Assembly (NCBI GenBank): GCA_913065125.1
Contig: CAJYAG010000001.1
Coordinates: forward strand, 310,001-374,000
Length of the DNA: 64,000 nt
Direction: 5' to 3'
Source of the DNA: an uncultured Flavobacteriaceae bacterium
GTDB taxonomy: Bacteria > Bacteroidota > Bacteroidia > Flavobacteriales > Flavobacteriaceae
Shown here: positions 18,063-27,792 of the stretch, one piece after another
Numbering within the stretch: position 1 is the stretch's first letter
Layout: each line of letters starts with the position of its first letter
Notes under the pieces: model-generated
What the model saw: the letters and a program-made list of their open reading frames with translations, nothing else
What the model was told of the DNA's origin: nothing
The model's database searches: none
Made by a program: the position numbers and the translations under genes

Positions 18063-20849
18063 ATGAGAACAACACTTTACAGTATCTTTTTTTTACTTAC
18101 CATATCGGTAAGTGCACAGAAAAAAGTTTTAGATCATCCAGATTTTGATATTTGGAACACCATAAGAAGTCAGTCTATTTCTAACAATGGAAAGTTTATC
18201 TTGTATTCTTTAGAAAGAGGAGAAAAAGACAGATTTCTAAAAATAAAAGATGAAAAAGCGAGCGCAATTTTTAAGTATGATAGAGTAGAAGGCGGACAAT
18301 TTACTTACGATTCTAAAAATGCAATTTTTATAATAACTGCATGGAAAGATAGCATTACAGAAATGCAAAGAAGAAAGGTAAAAAAAGATAAAATGCCAAA
18401 AGACACCTTGGCAATTTATAATCTTTCAAATAAATCTTTAACTAAAATAGCGAATGTAAAATCATATAAAGTTCCGCAAAAATGGGCTGGTTATGTAGCT
18501 TATTTATTAGAAGATATTAAAAAGCCAGCATCAAAAGACGCTGCTAAAAAAACAGATAAGAAAGAAAAACCTAAGAAGGTTAAAAAAGTAAGTGCTAAAA
18601 ACGGATATCATTTGGTCATCAGAAATTTAGCAACACAAAAAGAAGATACGATTAAATATGTTACTTCGTATTCATTTGCTAAAGAAGGTAAAAGTTTGGC
18701 GTATGTATCAACTGGAGAAACTGCTGATGAAAATGGAGGAGTCTCTATATTAAATTTAGACAATAACAAGCAAACAGAAGTGTTTTCTGCAGCAAATGCA
18801 ACAAAATATTATCAATTAGCAATGAATGATGCTGGTAACAAATTAGCCTTTGTAGTGGATGCTGATACAACAAAAGCATTGGTAAGACCGCATCAATTGT
18901 ATGTTTGGAATGGAAACGCAAAAGCAACTGAAGTTACTGCTCAGAATGCTGCTGCTAAAGGGTATAAAATTTCATCTAATGGAAGAATTAGTTTTTCTAA
19001 AGACAATTCTAAAATGTACTTCGGATTGGCAACTCAACCAATTGTAAAAGACACCACCTTATTAAAAGACGAAATTGTAAATGTAGAAGTTTGGGCTTAC
19101 GATTCTCCTAGGCTATATACCGTTCAAGAGATTCAGGTTAATAACGATAAAAGAAAATCGTACACAGCAGCTTTGCATTTAAATTCGAATAAAGTGGTGC
19201 AATTGGCAACTACAGAGTATCCAAATGCAACAATTGGAAATGAAGGAAATTCTGAAAATGTATTGATTTCTAATCCAACGCCATACATGTTAGAAAGTCA
19301 ATGGACAGGGATGAGAGCAAGTGATTATGCAATTGTAAATTCTGCTACAGGAAAGGTTAATAAAATACTTACAGAAGTTGCTGGCGGCGCTCGTTTAAGT
19401 CCGAAAGGAAAATTCGCATACGGATATAACACGGTTGATAGCACTTGGTTTGCATATAATATTGCAAAGAACACAAGATTAGATTTTACCAAAGGAAAAG
19501 TGTTTTATAACGAATTAAATGACACCCCAAATTATCCAAGATCTTACGGAATGGCAGGTTGGACAAAAGATGATGAGGCAATATTGATTTACGATAGATA
19601 TGACATCTTTAAATTTAACCCAACTACTGGTCAAAGTTCAAAGCTAACAAATGGTAGAGCAACAAAAACGGTGTACCGTTATGCAAGATTAGACAGAGAA
19701 GAAGAGTTTATAGACGAGTCTAAAAAATGGTTATTGACAACGTTTAACGAAGAAACAAAAAATAGTGGATACTTCGAGTTTAATCCTAAAAGAAACAGAG
19801 GAAAGCAATTGTTAGATGGTCCTTTTAGATATTCGAACCCAATAAAAGCTAAAGAGAACAACACTGTATTATTTACACGTCAATCTTTTATTGAGTTTCC
19901 AAACCTTCGTGTTTCTGATTTGAGCTTTAAAAAACAAACCCTTGTGAGTGATGCAAATCCACAACAAAAAGAATACAATTGGGGTACTATTGAATTGCAC
20001 GAATTTACTTCTTTAGAAGGAAAAGCGTTGAAAGGATTATTGGTAAAACCAGAAAATTTTGATCCAAACAAAAAATACCCAATGTTGGTAAACTTCTACG
20101 AACGAAGTTCTGACGGATTGCATAATCACAGAGCACCATCACCAGGAAGATCAAGTATTAATTACAGCTTTTATACAAGTAGAGGTTACATAATTTTTAA
20201 TCCAGATATTGTATATAGAGATGGTTATCCTGGAGAATCTGCTTACAATGCAGTAATTCCTGGAATTACTTCTTTAATTGATAAAGGTTTTATTGACAAA
20301 GATAAAATTGGAGCACAAGGTCATAGTTGGGGTGGATATCAAGTAGCTCATTTAGCAACAAAAACAGATATTTTTGCAGCTATTGAATCTGGAGCACCAG
20401 TAGTAAATATGATTTCTGCTTATGGCGGAATTAGATGGGATTCAGGTTTAAGCAGACAATTTCAATACGAACACACACAAAGTAGAATAGGAGGAACTCC
20501 ATGGGAATATCCAATGCGTTATATAGAAAATTCACCAATATACAATATGGATAAAGTGAACACTCCAATTCTAATAATGCATAATGATAAAGATGGGCAT
20601 GTGCCATGGTATCAAGGAATAGAGTATTTTACTGCGTTAAGACGTTTAGGGAAACCAACATGGTTATTAAACTATAATGGCGCTCGTCATTGGCCATTAA
20701 AAATGCAAAACAGAAAAGATTTTAATATTAGAATGGCGCAATTCTTTGACTATTATTTAAAAGATACAGCAAAACCAACTTGGATGGAACGTGGAGTTCC
20801 AGCAATAGAAAAGGGAATCAAACAAGGATACGAGTTGATGAAAAATTAA
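18063..20849 (+). CDS. exported S9 family prolyl oligopeptidase-type peptidase
   Basis: A 928-residue secreted serine peptidase. The ATG at 18063 gives a signal peptide (MRTTLYSIFFLLTISVSAQ); the longer frame from 17973 lacks sense and overlaps the hydroxylase gene. A long beta-propeller-like N-terminal region contains a Lys-rich insert (about 165-180). The C-terminal alpha/beta hydrolase has the nucleophile in GHSWGGYQ (Ser near 754), the acid in HNDKDGHVPW (near 841) and the base in GARHWP (near 874). It probably cleaves oligopeptides in the periplasm. A hairpin terminator follows. Confidence 0.93.
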   Translation: MRTTLYSIFFLLTISVSAQKKVLDHPDFDIWNTIRSQSISNNGKFILYSLERGEKDRFLKIKDEKASAIFKYDRVEGGQFTYDSKNAIFIITAWKDSITEMQRRKVKKDKMPKDTLAIYNLSNKSLTKIANVKSYKVPQKWAGYVAYLLEDIKKPASKDAAKKTDKKEKPKKVKKVSAKNGYHLVIRNLATQKEDTIKYVTSYSFAKEGKSLAYVSTGETADENGGVSILNLDNNKQTEVFSAANATKYYQLAMNDAGNKLAFVVDADTTKALVRPHQLYVWNGNAKATEVTAQNAAAKGYKISSNGRISFSKDNSKMYFGLATQPIVKDTTLLKDEIVNVEVWAYDSPRLYTVQEIQVNNDKRKSYTAALHLNSNKVVQLATTEYPNATIGNEGNSENVLISNPTPYMLESQWTGMRASDYAIVNSATGKVNKILTEVAGGARLSPKGKFAYGYNTVDSTWFAYNIAKNTRLDFTKGKVFYNELNDTPNYPRSYGMAGWTKDDEAILIYDRYDIFKFNPTTGQSSKLTNGRATKTVYRYARLDREEEFIDESKKWLLTTFNEETKNSGYFEFNPKRNRGKQLLDGPFRYSNPIKAKENNTVLFTRQSFIEFPNLRVSDLSFKKQTLVSDANPQQKEYNWGTIELHEFTSLEGKALKGLLVKPENFDPNKKYPMLVNFYERSSDGLHNHRAPSPGRSSINYSFYTSRGYIIFNPDIVYRDGYPGESAYNAVIPGITSLIDKGFIDKDKIGAQGHSWGGYQVAHLATKTDIFAAIESGAPVVNMISAYGGIRWDSGLSRQFQYEHTQSRIGGTPWEYPMRYIENSPIYNMDKVNTPILIMHNDKDGHVPWYQGIEYFTALRRLGKPTWLLNYNGARHWPLKMQNRKDFNIRMAQFFDYYLKDTAKPTWMERGVPAIEKGIKQGYELMKN

Positions 20850-20865
20850 AAAATAAACAGCACAA

Positions 20866-20896
20866 AAAAAGCTCCTAAGAAATTAGGAGCTTTTTA
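20866..20896. terminator. bidirectional terminator between two S9 peptidase genes
   Basis: Perfect stem AGCTCCTAA (20870-20878) / TTAGGAGCT (20883-20891), loop GAAA, with an A run on one side and a T run on the other. It separates convergent genes and can end transcription both ways. Confidence 0.9.
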
Positions 20897-20916
20897 TTTG
20901 TAGAATCAATATCTTT

Positions 20917-22992
20917 TTATTTCAATACTAAATGTTGAATAAAGAATTCCATCATTCTATCTCTTCCTAAAGCAGTATGTCCTTTATCTGGACCAATTTG
21001 AACTTCAAAACTTTTACCAGCTTTTTGCAACGCTTGTATCAATTGTAAAGAGTTTGCTGGATGCACATTGTTATCATTTGTTCCAAAGAAAATCATTAAT
21101 TCTCCTTTTAAATCCTTTGCATAATTCATAATACTAGAAGCATCATATCCTTTTTTGTTGTTAGTGATTAGGTTCATATAACGTTCTGTGTACACGTTGT
21201 CATAATTTCTCCAATCTGTTACAGCAGAATTTGCAACTGCAACATGATACACATCTGGATGTCTTAATAAACTTGTTGCTGCTGTTGTTCCTCCATAAGA
21301 AGTTCCGTACACACCAACTCGGTTTTTATCAATATAAGAACGATTGTACAATGATTTTATTCCTTCAGCAAAATCGTCCATTTCTACGATACCTAAGTTT
21401 CCATATAATGTATCTAACAAACGTTTTCCTCTTCCACGAACATTTCTTCCATCAATATTTAAAACGATAAATCCATACTCTGTAATAGAACTTGGATAAG
21501 TAAATGATTCTCTAAAAGCGTTTGTTGCAGGTCCGCCATAATTTGCTAAGATGACTGGATATTTTTTATTTGGATCAAAATTAGAAGGAAAGTGAATCAT
21601 TCCGTGTAATTCTGTTTCACCATCAGCAGAAGTAAATGTAAATACTTCAACAGTTTTAAAACCTAATTGTTTAAATTCTGTCATATCGCTTTTAGCAATT
21701 TCAGAAATCTTTTTACCTCTCGAGTTCATTAAATTTACAAAAGGAGGCATGTTGTGTGTTTGTGCAACATCCACAAAATACTTTCCGTCTGGAGAAATAA
21801 TTGCGCTATGGTTGAACTTAGGATCTGTTAAACGCACATCTTTTGTTCCGTTAAGATTTACACGATGCAATTGCATTTTCATGTGATTTTCTCCACTACG
21901 AGCATAATAATATACTTGTTTCTTTTTTTCATCAACCTTCACCAATCGAGAAACTTCAAAATTATGATTCGTTAAAGTATTCACTAAAGTTCCATCATAA
22001 TTATATAGGTAGTAGTTGTTAAAACCATTTCTTTCTGAAGCCCAAATAAAATGTTTTCCATCAGCTAGTTCATACATTTCTGGAGTGTTTTTTGTAAAAC
22101 TCGGCAACCATTCTTCTCTTACAATTACTCTAGTTTCTCCGGTTGTTGCGTTTCCAGCACTAAATTCCATGATGTCTTGCTTACGGTTTGTAGAATGATA
22201 CAACAATTCTTTTCCGTCTGGCGACCATTTCATTCCGTATAAATACGTTCCTAAAGCACCATCGTTATATGGTTTTCCTTTTCTAACATCTAAGGTAACC
22301 GTTTTTTTAGTTTCTAAATCATACACCAATAAGTCTACTGGTAAATTTTTAGCACCAACTTTAGGATATGCTTCAACCTCAACAGAATCTTGTATTTTTG
22401 TTTGATTGTACAATACATAATATTTCTTTGCGTCTTTTTCTTCAAAGCGATAAAAAGCTACTTTTTTAGAATTAGGAGACCACCACATAGCTGTATTCTG
22501 ACCTAATTCCTCTCCATAAACCCAAGTTGCGATTCCGAATTTAATTTGATTTTCATCATTTCCTTTCGTAGTAATTGCTTGTACATTTGATCCATCAGCA
22601 TTACTGATGTACATATTTCTGTCTTTGGTAAATGCTTTAAGTTTCTTGTCCGGAGAAAGCGCTGAAGCATATTGTCTTCCACGTGCTGGTCTGTTTCCTC
22701 TTCTAAAACGTTGTGGTCTTTGTGCTTTTTCTGATGCAACAACTTTCTTTTTTCGTACATCGTACGTAAGTTGCATTCCGTTTTCTACATAGGTAAATGT
22801 TTTACCGTCTTTTGCCCAAACAACAGAAGTTGGCGCTCTTTTTACAGAACTAAATAGTTTTGGTGCCATTTTTTGATACTGTTCATATCCAGGCATCTTT
22901 TTTAATTTGTCTTGCGCAGTACTATGTAACGAAAAGACAAATAATAACAACAATGAAAGTAATGTTGCTTTTTTAGAATGATTGAAATTCAT
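20917..22992 (-). CDS. exported S9 family peptidase with DPP IV-type N-terminal domain
   Basis: A 691-residue dipeptidyl peptidase IV-like enzyme. An N-terminal signal (SLLLLFVFSLHSTAQ) precedes an eight-bladed-propeller-type DPPIV_N region, with the Glu-containing WVYGEELGQNTAMWWSPNSK segment near 150-175. The hydrolase domain has GTSYGGTTAA (Ser near 564), FFGTNDNNVHPANS (Asp near 640) and GPDKGHTALG (His near 671). It would remove X-Pro or X-Ala dipeptides from peptide N-termini. The gene is divergent from the class IV aminotransferase, with 166 bases between. Confidence 0.93.
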   Translation of the reverse strand: MNFNHSKKATLLSLLLLFVFSLHSTAQDKLKKMPGYEQYQKMAPKLFSSVKRAPTSVVWAKDGKTFTYVENGMQLTYDVRKKKVVASEKAQRPQRFRRGNRPARGRQYASALSPDKKLKAFTKDRNMYISNADGSNVQAITTKGNDENQIKFGIATWVYGEELGQNTAMWWSPNSKKVAFYRFEEKDAKKYYVLYNQTKIQDSVEVEAYPKVGAKNLPVDLLVYDLETKKTVTLDVRKGKPYNDGALGTYLYGMKWSPDGKELLYHSTNRKQDIMEFSAGNATTGETRVIVREEWLPSFTKNTPEMYELADGKHFIWASERNGFNNYYLYNYDGTLVNTLTNHNFEVSRLVKVDEKKKQVYYYARSGENHMKMQLHRVNLNGTKDVRLTDPKFNHSAIISPDGKYFVDVAQTHNMPPFVNLMNSRGKKISEIAKSDMTEFKQLGFKTVEVFTFTSADGETELHGMIHFPSNFDPNKKYPVILANYGGPATNAFRESFTYPSSITEYGFIVLNIDGRNVRGRGKRLLDTLYGNLGIVEMDDFAEGIKSLYNRSYIDKNRVGVYGTSYGGTTAATSLLRHPDVYHVAVANSAVTDWRNYDNVYTERYMNLITNNKKGYDASSIMNYAKDLKGELMIFFGTNDNNVHPANSLQLIQALQKAGKSFEVQIGPDKGHTALGRDRMMEFFIQHLVLK

Positions 22993-23158
22993 TTTGAGTT
23001 AGTTTTAATTATATTCGAGTAAAGTTAAATCAAAAAAAGTTCTAAGGGAAAAAAGATGCTAATTTTAACGTAAGCTTATAATTTTAATAAAATTAAAATT
23101 TTCTTAGAAAGATTTATATTCCTAACTTTCACTTCTCAATTTATAGAAGTATTTTCTT

Positions 23159-24001
23159 ATGAATCTGTACCCAAAAAAAGTATATGTAAATGGTGAAATT
23201 GTAGATTCAAAACTTGCAAAAATATCTGTGTTCGACAGAGGTTTTTTGTTTGGTGACGGTATTTATGAAGTGATGGTTCAGATTAACGGACGGTTTTTTT
23301 ATGGCGATGAACACATCAAAAGATTGCAGTTTTGTGTAGATAAAATCAATATTCAATTTGATGCAACTTCGTTAACTGATGAAATACCTAAATTATTAAC
23401 TGCATCAGAATTGCAAAATGAAGATTGTTTGCTGTACATTCAAGTTACAAGAGGAACTGCACCAAGAACACATGCCTATCCAAAAAATGTTACTCCAACT
23501 GTAATGATGTATGTTGTGCCTAAGAAATTACCAGATATCAATTTGATAAACGCTTCTGTTGTTACAACAAACGATTACAGATGGGAAAAGTGTGATATTA
23601 AAATGACTTCACTTTTAGGAAATGTTATGGCCAATGATTTTGCAATGGAACAAAATTGTTTTGAAACGGTTTTTGTAAGAGACGGAATTATCACAGAAGC
23701 ATCGCATTGTAATGTGTTTTTTGTTAAAGACAATGTTGTATTTACACACCCAGCAAATGAGTTTATTCTAAACGGAATTACACGTCAAATTGTGCTTGAT
23801 TTATGTAGAAAACTTAATTTAAAGGTTGTAGAAAAAGGAATTCAGTTTTCTGATCTTTCAAAAATGGATGAAGCTTTTTTAACAGGAACATCAACTCAAA
23901 TTGCTGCCATAAGACAAATGAATAATCATTCTTTCTATAAAAATGACGAGATAGGAACAATCACAAAAAAACTACAACAAGCCTATTTTGAGTTAAAATA
24001 A
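23159..24001 (+). CDS. class IV PLP aminotransferase (D-amino acid aminotransferase-like)
   Basis: A 280-residue fold-type IV PLP enzyme. The segment SVFDRGFLFGDGIYEVM (25-41) is typical of D-amino acid aminotransferases and branched-chain homologues. The catalytic lysine is expected in CDIKMTSLLGNVMAN, and EASHCNVFFVKD and FLTGTSTQIAAI bind the PLP phosphate. D-Ala transaminase activity (D-Glu/D-Ala for peptidoglycan) is likely, but a branched-chain or lyase role cannot be excluded. Length is normal. It is followed by the BNR-protein gene after 77 bases. Confidence 0.88.
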   Translation: MNLYPKKVYVNGEIVDSKLAKISVFDRGFLFGDGIYEVMVQINGRFFYGDEHIKRLQFCVDKINIQFDATSLTDEIPKLLTASELQNEDCLLYIQVTRGTAPRTHAYPKNVTPTVMMYVVPKKLPDINLINASVVTTNDYRWEKCDIKMTSLLGNVMANDFAMEQNCFETVFVRDGIITEASHCNVFFVKDNVVFTHPANEFILNGITRQIVLDLCRKLNLKVVEKGIQFSDLSKMDEAFLTGTSTQIAAIRQMNNHSFYKNDEIGTITKKLQQAYFELK

Positions 24002-24078
24002 CACATCAATAATAAATTTAAAAAATCAATTTATATATTTACGATAGAAACGTATTTACTTTTAAAACTACCAAACTA

Positions 24079-27000
24079 ATGAAATCACAGTCCTTTTCAA
24101 TTCGCTTATTTTTATTTTTAATTGCTCCTTTTACATTAATAGCACAAGATTTTAGTGCTTTAACATACAGAACTGTGGGTCCAGAAAGAGGAGGAAGAGT
24201 TACTGCTGTAACCGGAACACCGATGTTGCCTGGAACTTTTTATTTAGGAGCAACTGGTGGTGGCGTTTGGAAATCTGATGATTATGGAGTTTCTTGGAAT
24301 AATGTTTCTGACGGATTTTTTGCAACACCATCAATCGGAGCTATTGAAGTTGCTGTAAACGATCCAAACATTGTGTATGTTGGTACTGGTTCTGATGGTT
24401 TACGAAGCAATGTAATTTCTGGAAAAGGAGTTTATAAATCGATAAACGCTGGTAAAACTTGGGAACATATTGGTTTAAGAGAAACTGGGCAAATTGGTGC
24501 TGTAGAAATTGACCCAACAAATCATAATATTGTTTGGGTTGCTGCCATCGGTAATGCTTTTAAAAATAACAATGAACGTGGAATTTATAAAACAATTGAT
24601 GGTGGAAAGCATTGGGAAAAAGTATTATTTATTTCTGATGAAGTAGGTTTTGCTGATTTAGAATTATTACCAAGTAATCCTAATATTGTGTATGCTGCAG
24701 CTTGGAAAGGGCAACGTAAGCCTTGGACAATCATTTCTGGTGGAACAAATGATGAAGGCGGAATCTATAAGTCTATCAATGGAGGAAAAGATTGGGTGAA
24801 ATTAGAAAATGGTTTGCCAAAAGGTTTAATTGGTAAAATTGATTTAGCTGTTTCTGCCGTAGATTCAAGTATTTTATATGCAGTAATTGAAGCTCCAGGA
24901 AAAGAAGGCGGATTGTATAAGTCTGTAGATCAAGGAAAATCATTTGTACAAGTTTCTGACAATAAAGGTTTGGTAAACAGACCTTTTTATTATACCAATA
25001 TTGAATTAGACCCTACAAACCCAGATATTGTCTATTCAAATGCAAATCCCTTATTAAAATCGATTGATGGCGGTAAAAGTTGGAAAAGAATGTCGGTTCC
25101 TCACGGAGATAATCACGATATCTGGATCAACCCAAACAATCCAAATTTATTAATTCAAGCAAATGATGGTGGCGCTAATGTTTCTCATAATGGAGGAAAA
25201 ACATGGTCAACTCAATACAATCAACCAACAGCAGAATTATATCAAGTAGAAGTAGATGATCAATATCCATATTGGTTATATGCTGGTCAACAAGACAATT
25301 CTACCGTTGCCATACCGAGTCTACCTCCGTCTGCAACTGTAATCTCTAGAAGAGGTTGGGGCATAAGTGTTGGTGGATGTGAAACGGGTCCTGTTGTTCC
25401 AAAACCAGGAAATCACAACATTGTCTATGCAAACTGTAAAGGGAATTTTGGAGTTTTTAATAAATTAACCGGAACAGAGAAAAAGTATACTGTTGGTGCT
25501 TCTTATATATACGGACACAATCCAAAAGATTTAAAATATCGTTTTCAACGTGTGGCTCCAATTCATGTTTCTCCACACAATCCAAATGTGGTGTATCATG
25601 GTTCTCAGTATATTCACAAAACAATGACAGATGGAAAAATATGGGAAACGATTTCTCCAGATTTAACTGCTTTTGAAAAAGACAAACAAGTAAATTCTGG
25701 AAGTCCAATTACAAGAGATATTACCGGAGAAGAATATTATAGTACGGTGTATTCGATTAGAGAATCGAAATTAAAAGAAGGTTTAATTTGGGTAGGCTCT
25801 AATGATGGAGTGGTTTCTGTTACTCAAAATGGCGGAAAATCATGGAAAAATGTAACACCAAAAAAATTACCTAAAGGTGGTAGAGTAGAATCTGTTGAAC
25901 CATCGCAATTTAATCCTGCAAAAGCGTACATTGCTGTTGATAGACATTTATTGGGCGATGATAAACCGTATTTTTATAAAACTGAAAATTATGGAAGAAC
26001 TTGGGAGTTGATTTCGACAATTTCAAACGGAATTCCAGATGATTTTACAAGTAAAGTTTTACGAGAAGATCCAGTAAGAGCAGGATTGTTATATGCTGGT
26101 ACAGAATTCGGAATGTTTGTTTCTTTTAATGACGGAAAATCATGGGAGAAATTTCAACAAAATCTGCCAGTTACACCAATTACAGATCTTAAAGTCTTTA
26201 GAGGAGATTTAATTTTAAGTACCATGGGAAGAGGTTTTTGGATTTTAGATAATATTACACCTTTAAGACAAAAAGAAATCAATAGTTTAAAATCTTCTCC
26301 TTGGTTATTTAAACCAGACACAACCATACGATATCGTTCTCGAGGATATAGATCTGAAGGGATTGTACAATATCCAGGAACTAGTGTAATGATTGATTAT
26401 TATATTCCGAAAGGAAACAAATCTCCAATTCAATTAGAAATTTTAGATGCAAATAAAAAAACAGTTGCATTAATTGTTAGTGATAAAAACTTAATTGCTA
26501 AAACAACCATTGTAGAAGATATGAATTTAAGTCAGACTTTTGTTTATGTTGATAGCAGGTTAGAAACAACTCCAGGAATCAATCGTTTTAACTGGAACTT
26601 ACAACAAAAAGGAGTTTGGTCATCAAACAAAAATAGAAGCTTTAAAAACGGACCAATGGTTGCTCCAGGAATTTATACTGCAAAATTAACAGTAAACGGA
26701 AAATCGTTTGAACAATCGTTTGAAATTGTAATGGATCCAAGAGTAATAAAAGAAGGAATTACAAAAGCAGATATTGTTAATCAACTTGCAATGCAACAAA
26801 AAGTAATGGATTTACTTTCTGAAGCCAGACAATTTCAAGATACGTTAGAAAAAGAAGCAACCACTTTACAAGGAAAAAAATCAGCTAGATTAAACAAAGT
26901 AAATGCAGCATTAAAACAATTAAAAAATGCTTCAGGTGCGTATCCACAGCAAATGTTAGTTTCGCAAATCTCGTTCTTACTAAACATGATTAGTAGTGCA

Positions 27001-27087
27001 GATCAAATTCCGGGGCAAGATGCAAAAAACAGATTCAAAGAATTAACAAATCAGTTTCATACACTAAAAAATGAACTTAGAAATTAG
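24079..27087 (+). CDS. exported sortilin (VPS10)-like BNR-repeat protein
   Basis: A 1002-residue secreted protein with a signal peptide (FLFLIAPFTLIAQ). The first 700 residues are a run of BNR/Asp-box blades: KSDDYGVSWNNVSDG, KSINAGKTWEHIG, KTIDGGKHWEKV, KSINGGKDWVKL, KSVDQGKSFVQV, KSIDGGKSWKRM and more, forming one or two large propellers. The C-terminal third has an Ig-like segment and a helical end. Such proteins are annotated as glycosyl hydrolase or VPS10-domain proteins in Bacteroidota, but no catalytic residues can be named. There is no T9SS tail, so it is probably periplasmic. Confidence 0.85.
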   Translation: MKSQSFSIRLFLFLIAPFTLIAQDFSALTYRTVGPERGGRVTAVTGTPMLPGTFYLGATGGGVWKSDDYGVSWNNVSDGFFATPSIGAIEVAVNDPNIVYVGTGSDGLRSNVISGKGVYKSINAGKTWEHIGLRETGQIGAVEIDPTNHNIVWVAAIGNAFKNNNERGIYKTIDGGKHWEKVLFISDEVGFADLELLPSNPNIVYAAAWKGQRKPWTIISGGTNDEGGIYKSINGGKDWVKLENGLPKGLIGKIDLAVSAVDSSILYAVIEAPGKEGGLYKSVDQGKSFVQVSDNKGLVNRPFYYTNIELDPTNPDIVYSNANPLLKSIDGGKSWKRMSVPHGDNHDIWINPNNPNLLIQANDGGANVSHNGGKTWSTQYNQPTAELYQVEVDDQYPYWLYAGQQDNSTVAIPSLPPSATVISRRGWGISVGGCETGPVVPKPGNHNIVYANCKGNFGVFNKLTGTEKKYTVGASYIYGHNPKDLKYRFQRVAPIHVSPHNPNVVYHGSQYIHKTMTDGKIWETISPDLTAFEKDKQVNSGSPITRDITGEEYYSTVYSIRESKLKEGLIWVGSNDGVVSVTQNGGKSWKNVTPKKLPKGGRVESVEPSQFNPAKAYIAVDRHLLGDDKPYFYKTENYGRTWELISTISNGIPDDFTSKVLREDPVRAGLLYAGTEFGMFVSFNDGKSWEKFQQNLPVTPITDLKVFRGDLILSTMGRGFWILDNITPLRQKEINSLKSSPWLFKPDTTIRYRSRGYRSEGIVQYPGTSVMIDYYIPKGNKSPIQLEILDANKKTVALIVSDKNLIAKTTIVEDMNLSQTFVYVDSRLETTPGINRFNWNLQQKGVWSSNKNRSFKNGPMVAPGIYTAKLTVNGKSFEQSFEIVMDPRVIKEGITKADIVNQLAMQQKVMDLLSEARQFQDTLEKEATTLQGKKSARLNKVNAALKQLKNASGAYPQQMLVSQISFLLNMISSADQIPGQDAKNRFKELTNQFHTLKNELRN

Positions 27088-27210
27088 TTTTTTTTGAAAG
27101 AGAGTTTGGTAGAGCAAATAAATTGCTTATTTAATTTTTCTATTATTAACTGTAAAATAGATATATTTGCATAATAATTTAAAATAAGACTTTAATAATT
27201 TACAGTACGA

Positions 27211-27666
27211 ATGGCAAAATCGCAACAGACATATAATAAGAGTGAAAAAGAAAAAAAACGTTTAAAAAAACGTGAAGACAAAAGAAAGAAAATGGAAGCT
27301 CGTAAAGCTGATGCAAAAGAAAATGGTACTTCTGGAATTGAGTTTGCTTACGTAGATCATAATGGTAATTTAACTGATACTCCGCCTGATCCAACTTTAA
27401 AAGTGGAGGTTGAGTTAGAAGATATCATTTTAGGAATTCCTAAAAAAGAAGAAGGTGAAGCAGAAGATCCGATTAGAAACGGAAAAGTTTCATTTTTTGA
27501 TTCTTCTAAAGGATATGGTTTTATTTTAGATACTGACAACCAAGAAAAATACTTTACACACGTTAGTGGTTTAATCGATGAAATCGCAGAAAACGACAAA
27601 GTTACTTTTGAACTAGAAAGAGGTTTAAAAGGAATGAACGCTGTAAAAGTGAAACAAAAAAAGTAG
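27211..27666 (+). CDS. cold-shock domain protein with basic N-terminal extension
   Basis: A 151-residue RNA-binding protein. Residues 1-40 are extremely lysine/arginine-rich (EKKRLKKREDKRKKMEARK), residues 45-85 form a linker, and residues about 88-149 form one cold-shock fold with GKVSFFDSSKGYGFI (RNP1) and KYFTHVSGLID (RNP2). It probably melts or chaperones RNA and may bind ribosomes through the basic arm. The cold-shock domain closely resembles the free-standing 63-aa protein at 29905, so the two may be paralogues. A weak terminator follows. Confidence 0.9.
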   Translation: MAKSQQTYNKSEKEKKRLKKREDKRKKMEARKADAKENGTSGIEFAYVDHNGNLTDTPPDPTLKVEVELEDIILGIPKKEEGEAEDPIRNGKVSFFDSSKGYGFILDTDNQEKYFTHVSGLIDEIAENDKVTFELERGLKGMNAVKVKQKK

Positions 27667-27697
27667 TATTAGGTACTTACAATTACTTAAATAAGGT

Positions 27698-27726
27698 AAA
27701 AGCAACTTTAAAAAGTTACTTTTTTT
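27698..27726 (+). terminator. probable terminator after cold-shock gene
   Basis: Arms AAAAGCAACTTT (27698-27709) and AAAGTTACTTTT (27712-27723) pair with one C-A mismatch and run into a T tract. AT-rich, so the stem is weak. Confidence 0.5.
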
Positions 27727-27792
27727 ATGCCCTTTAAGTTCTGTTTCAGCGAACTATTATTTCATATATTTGTGAAAATTACACTCAAATTT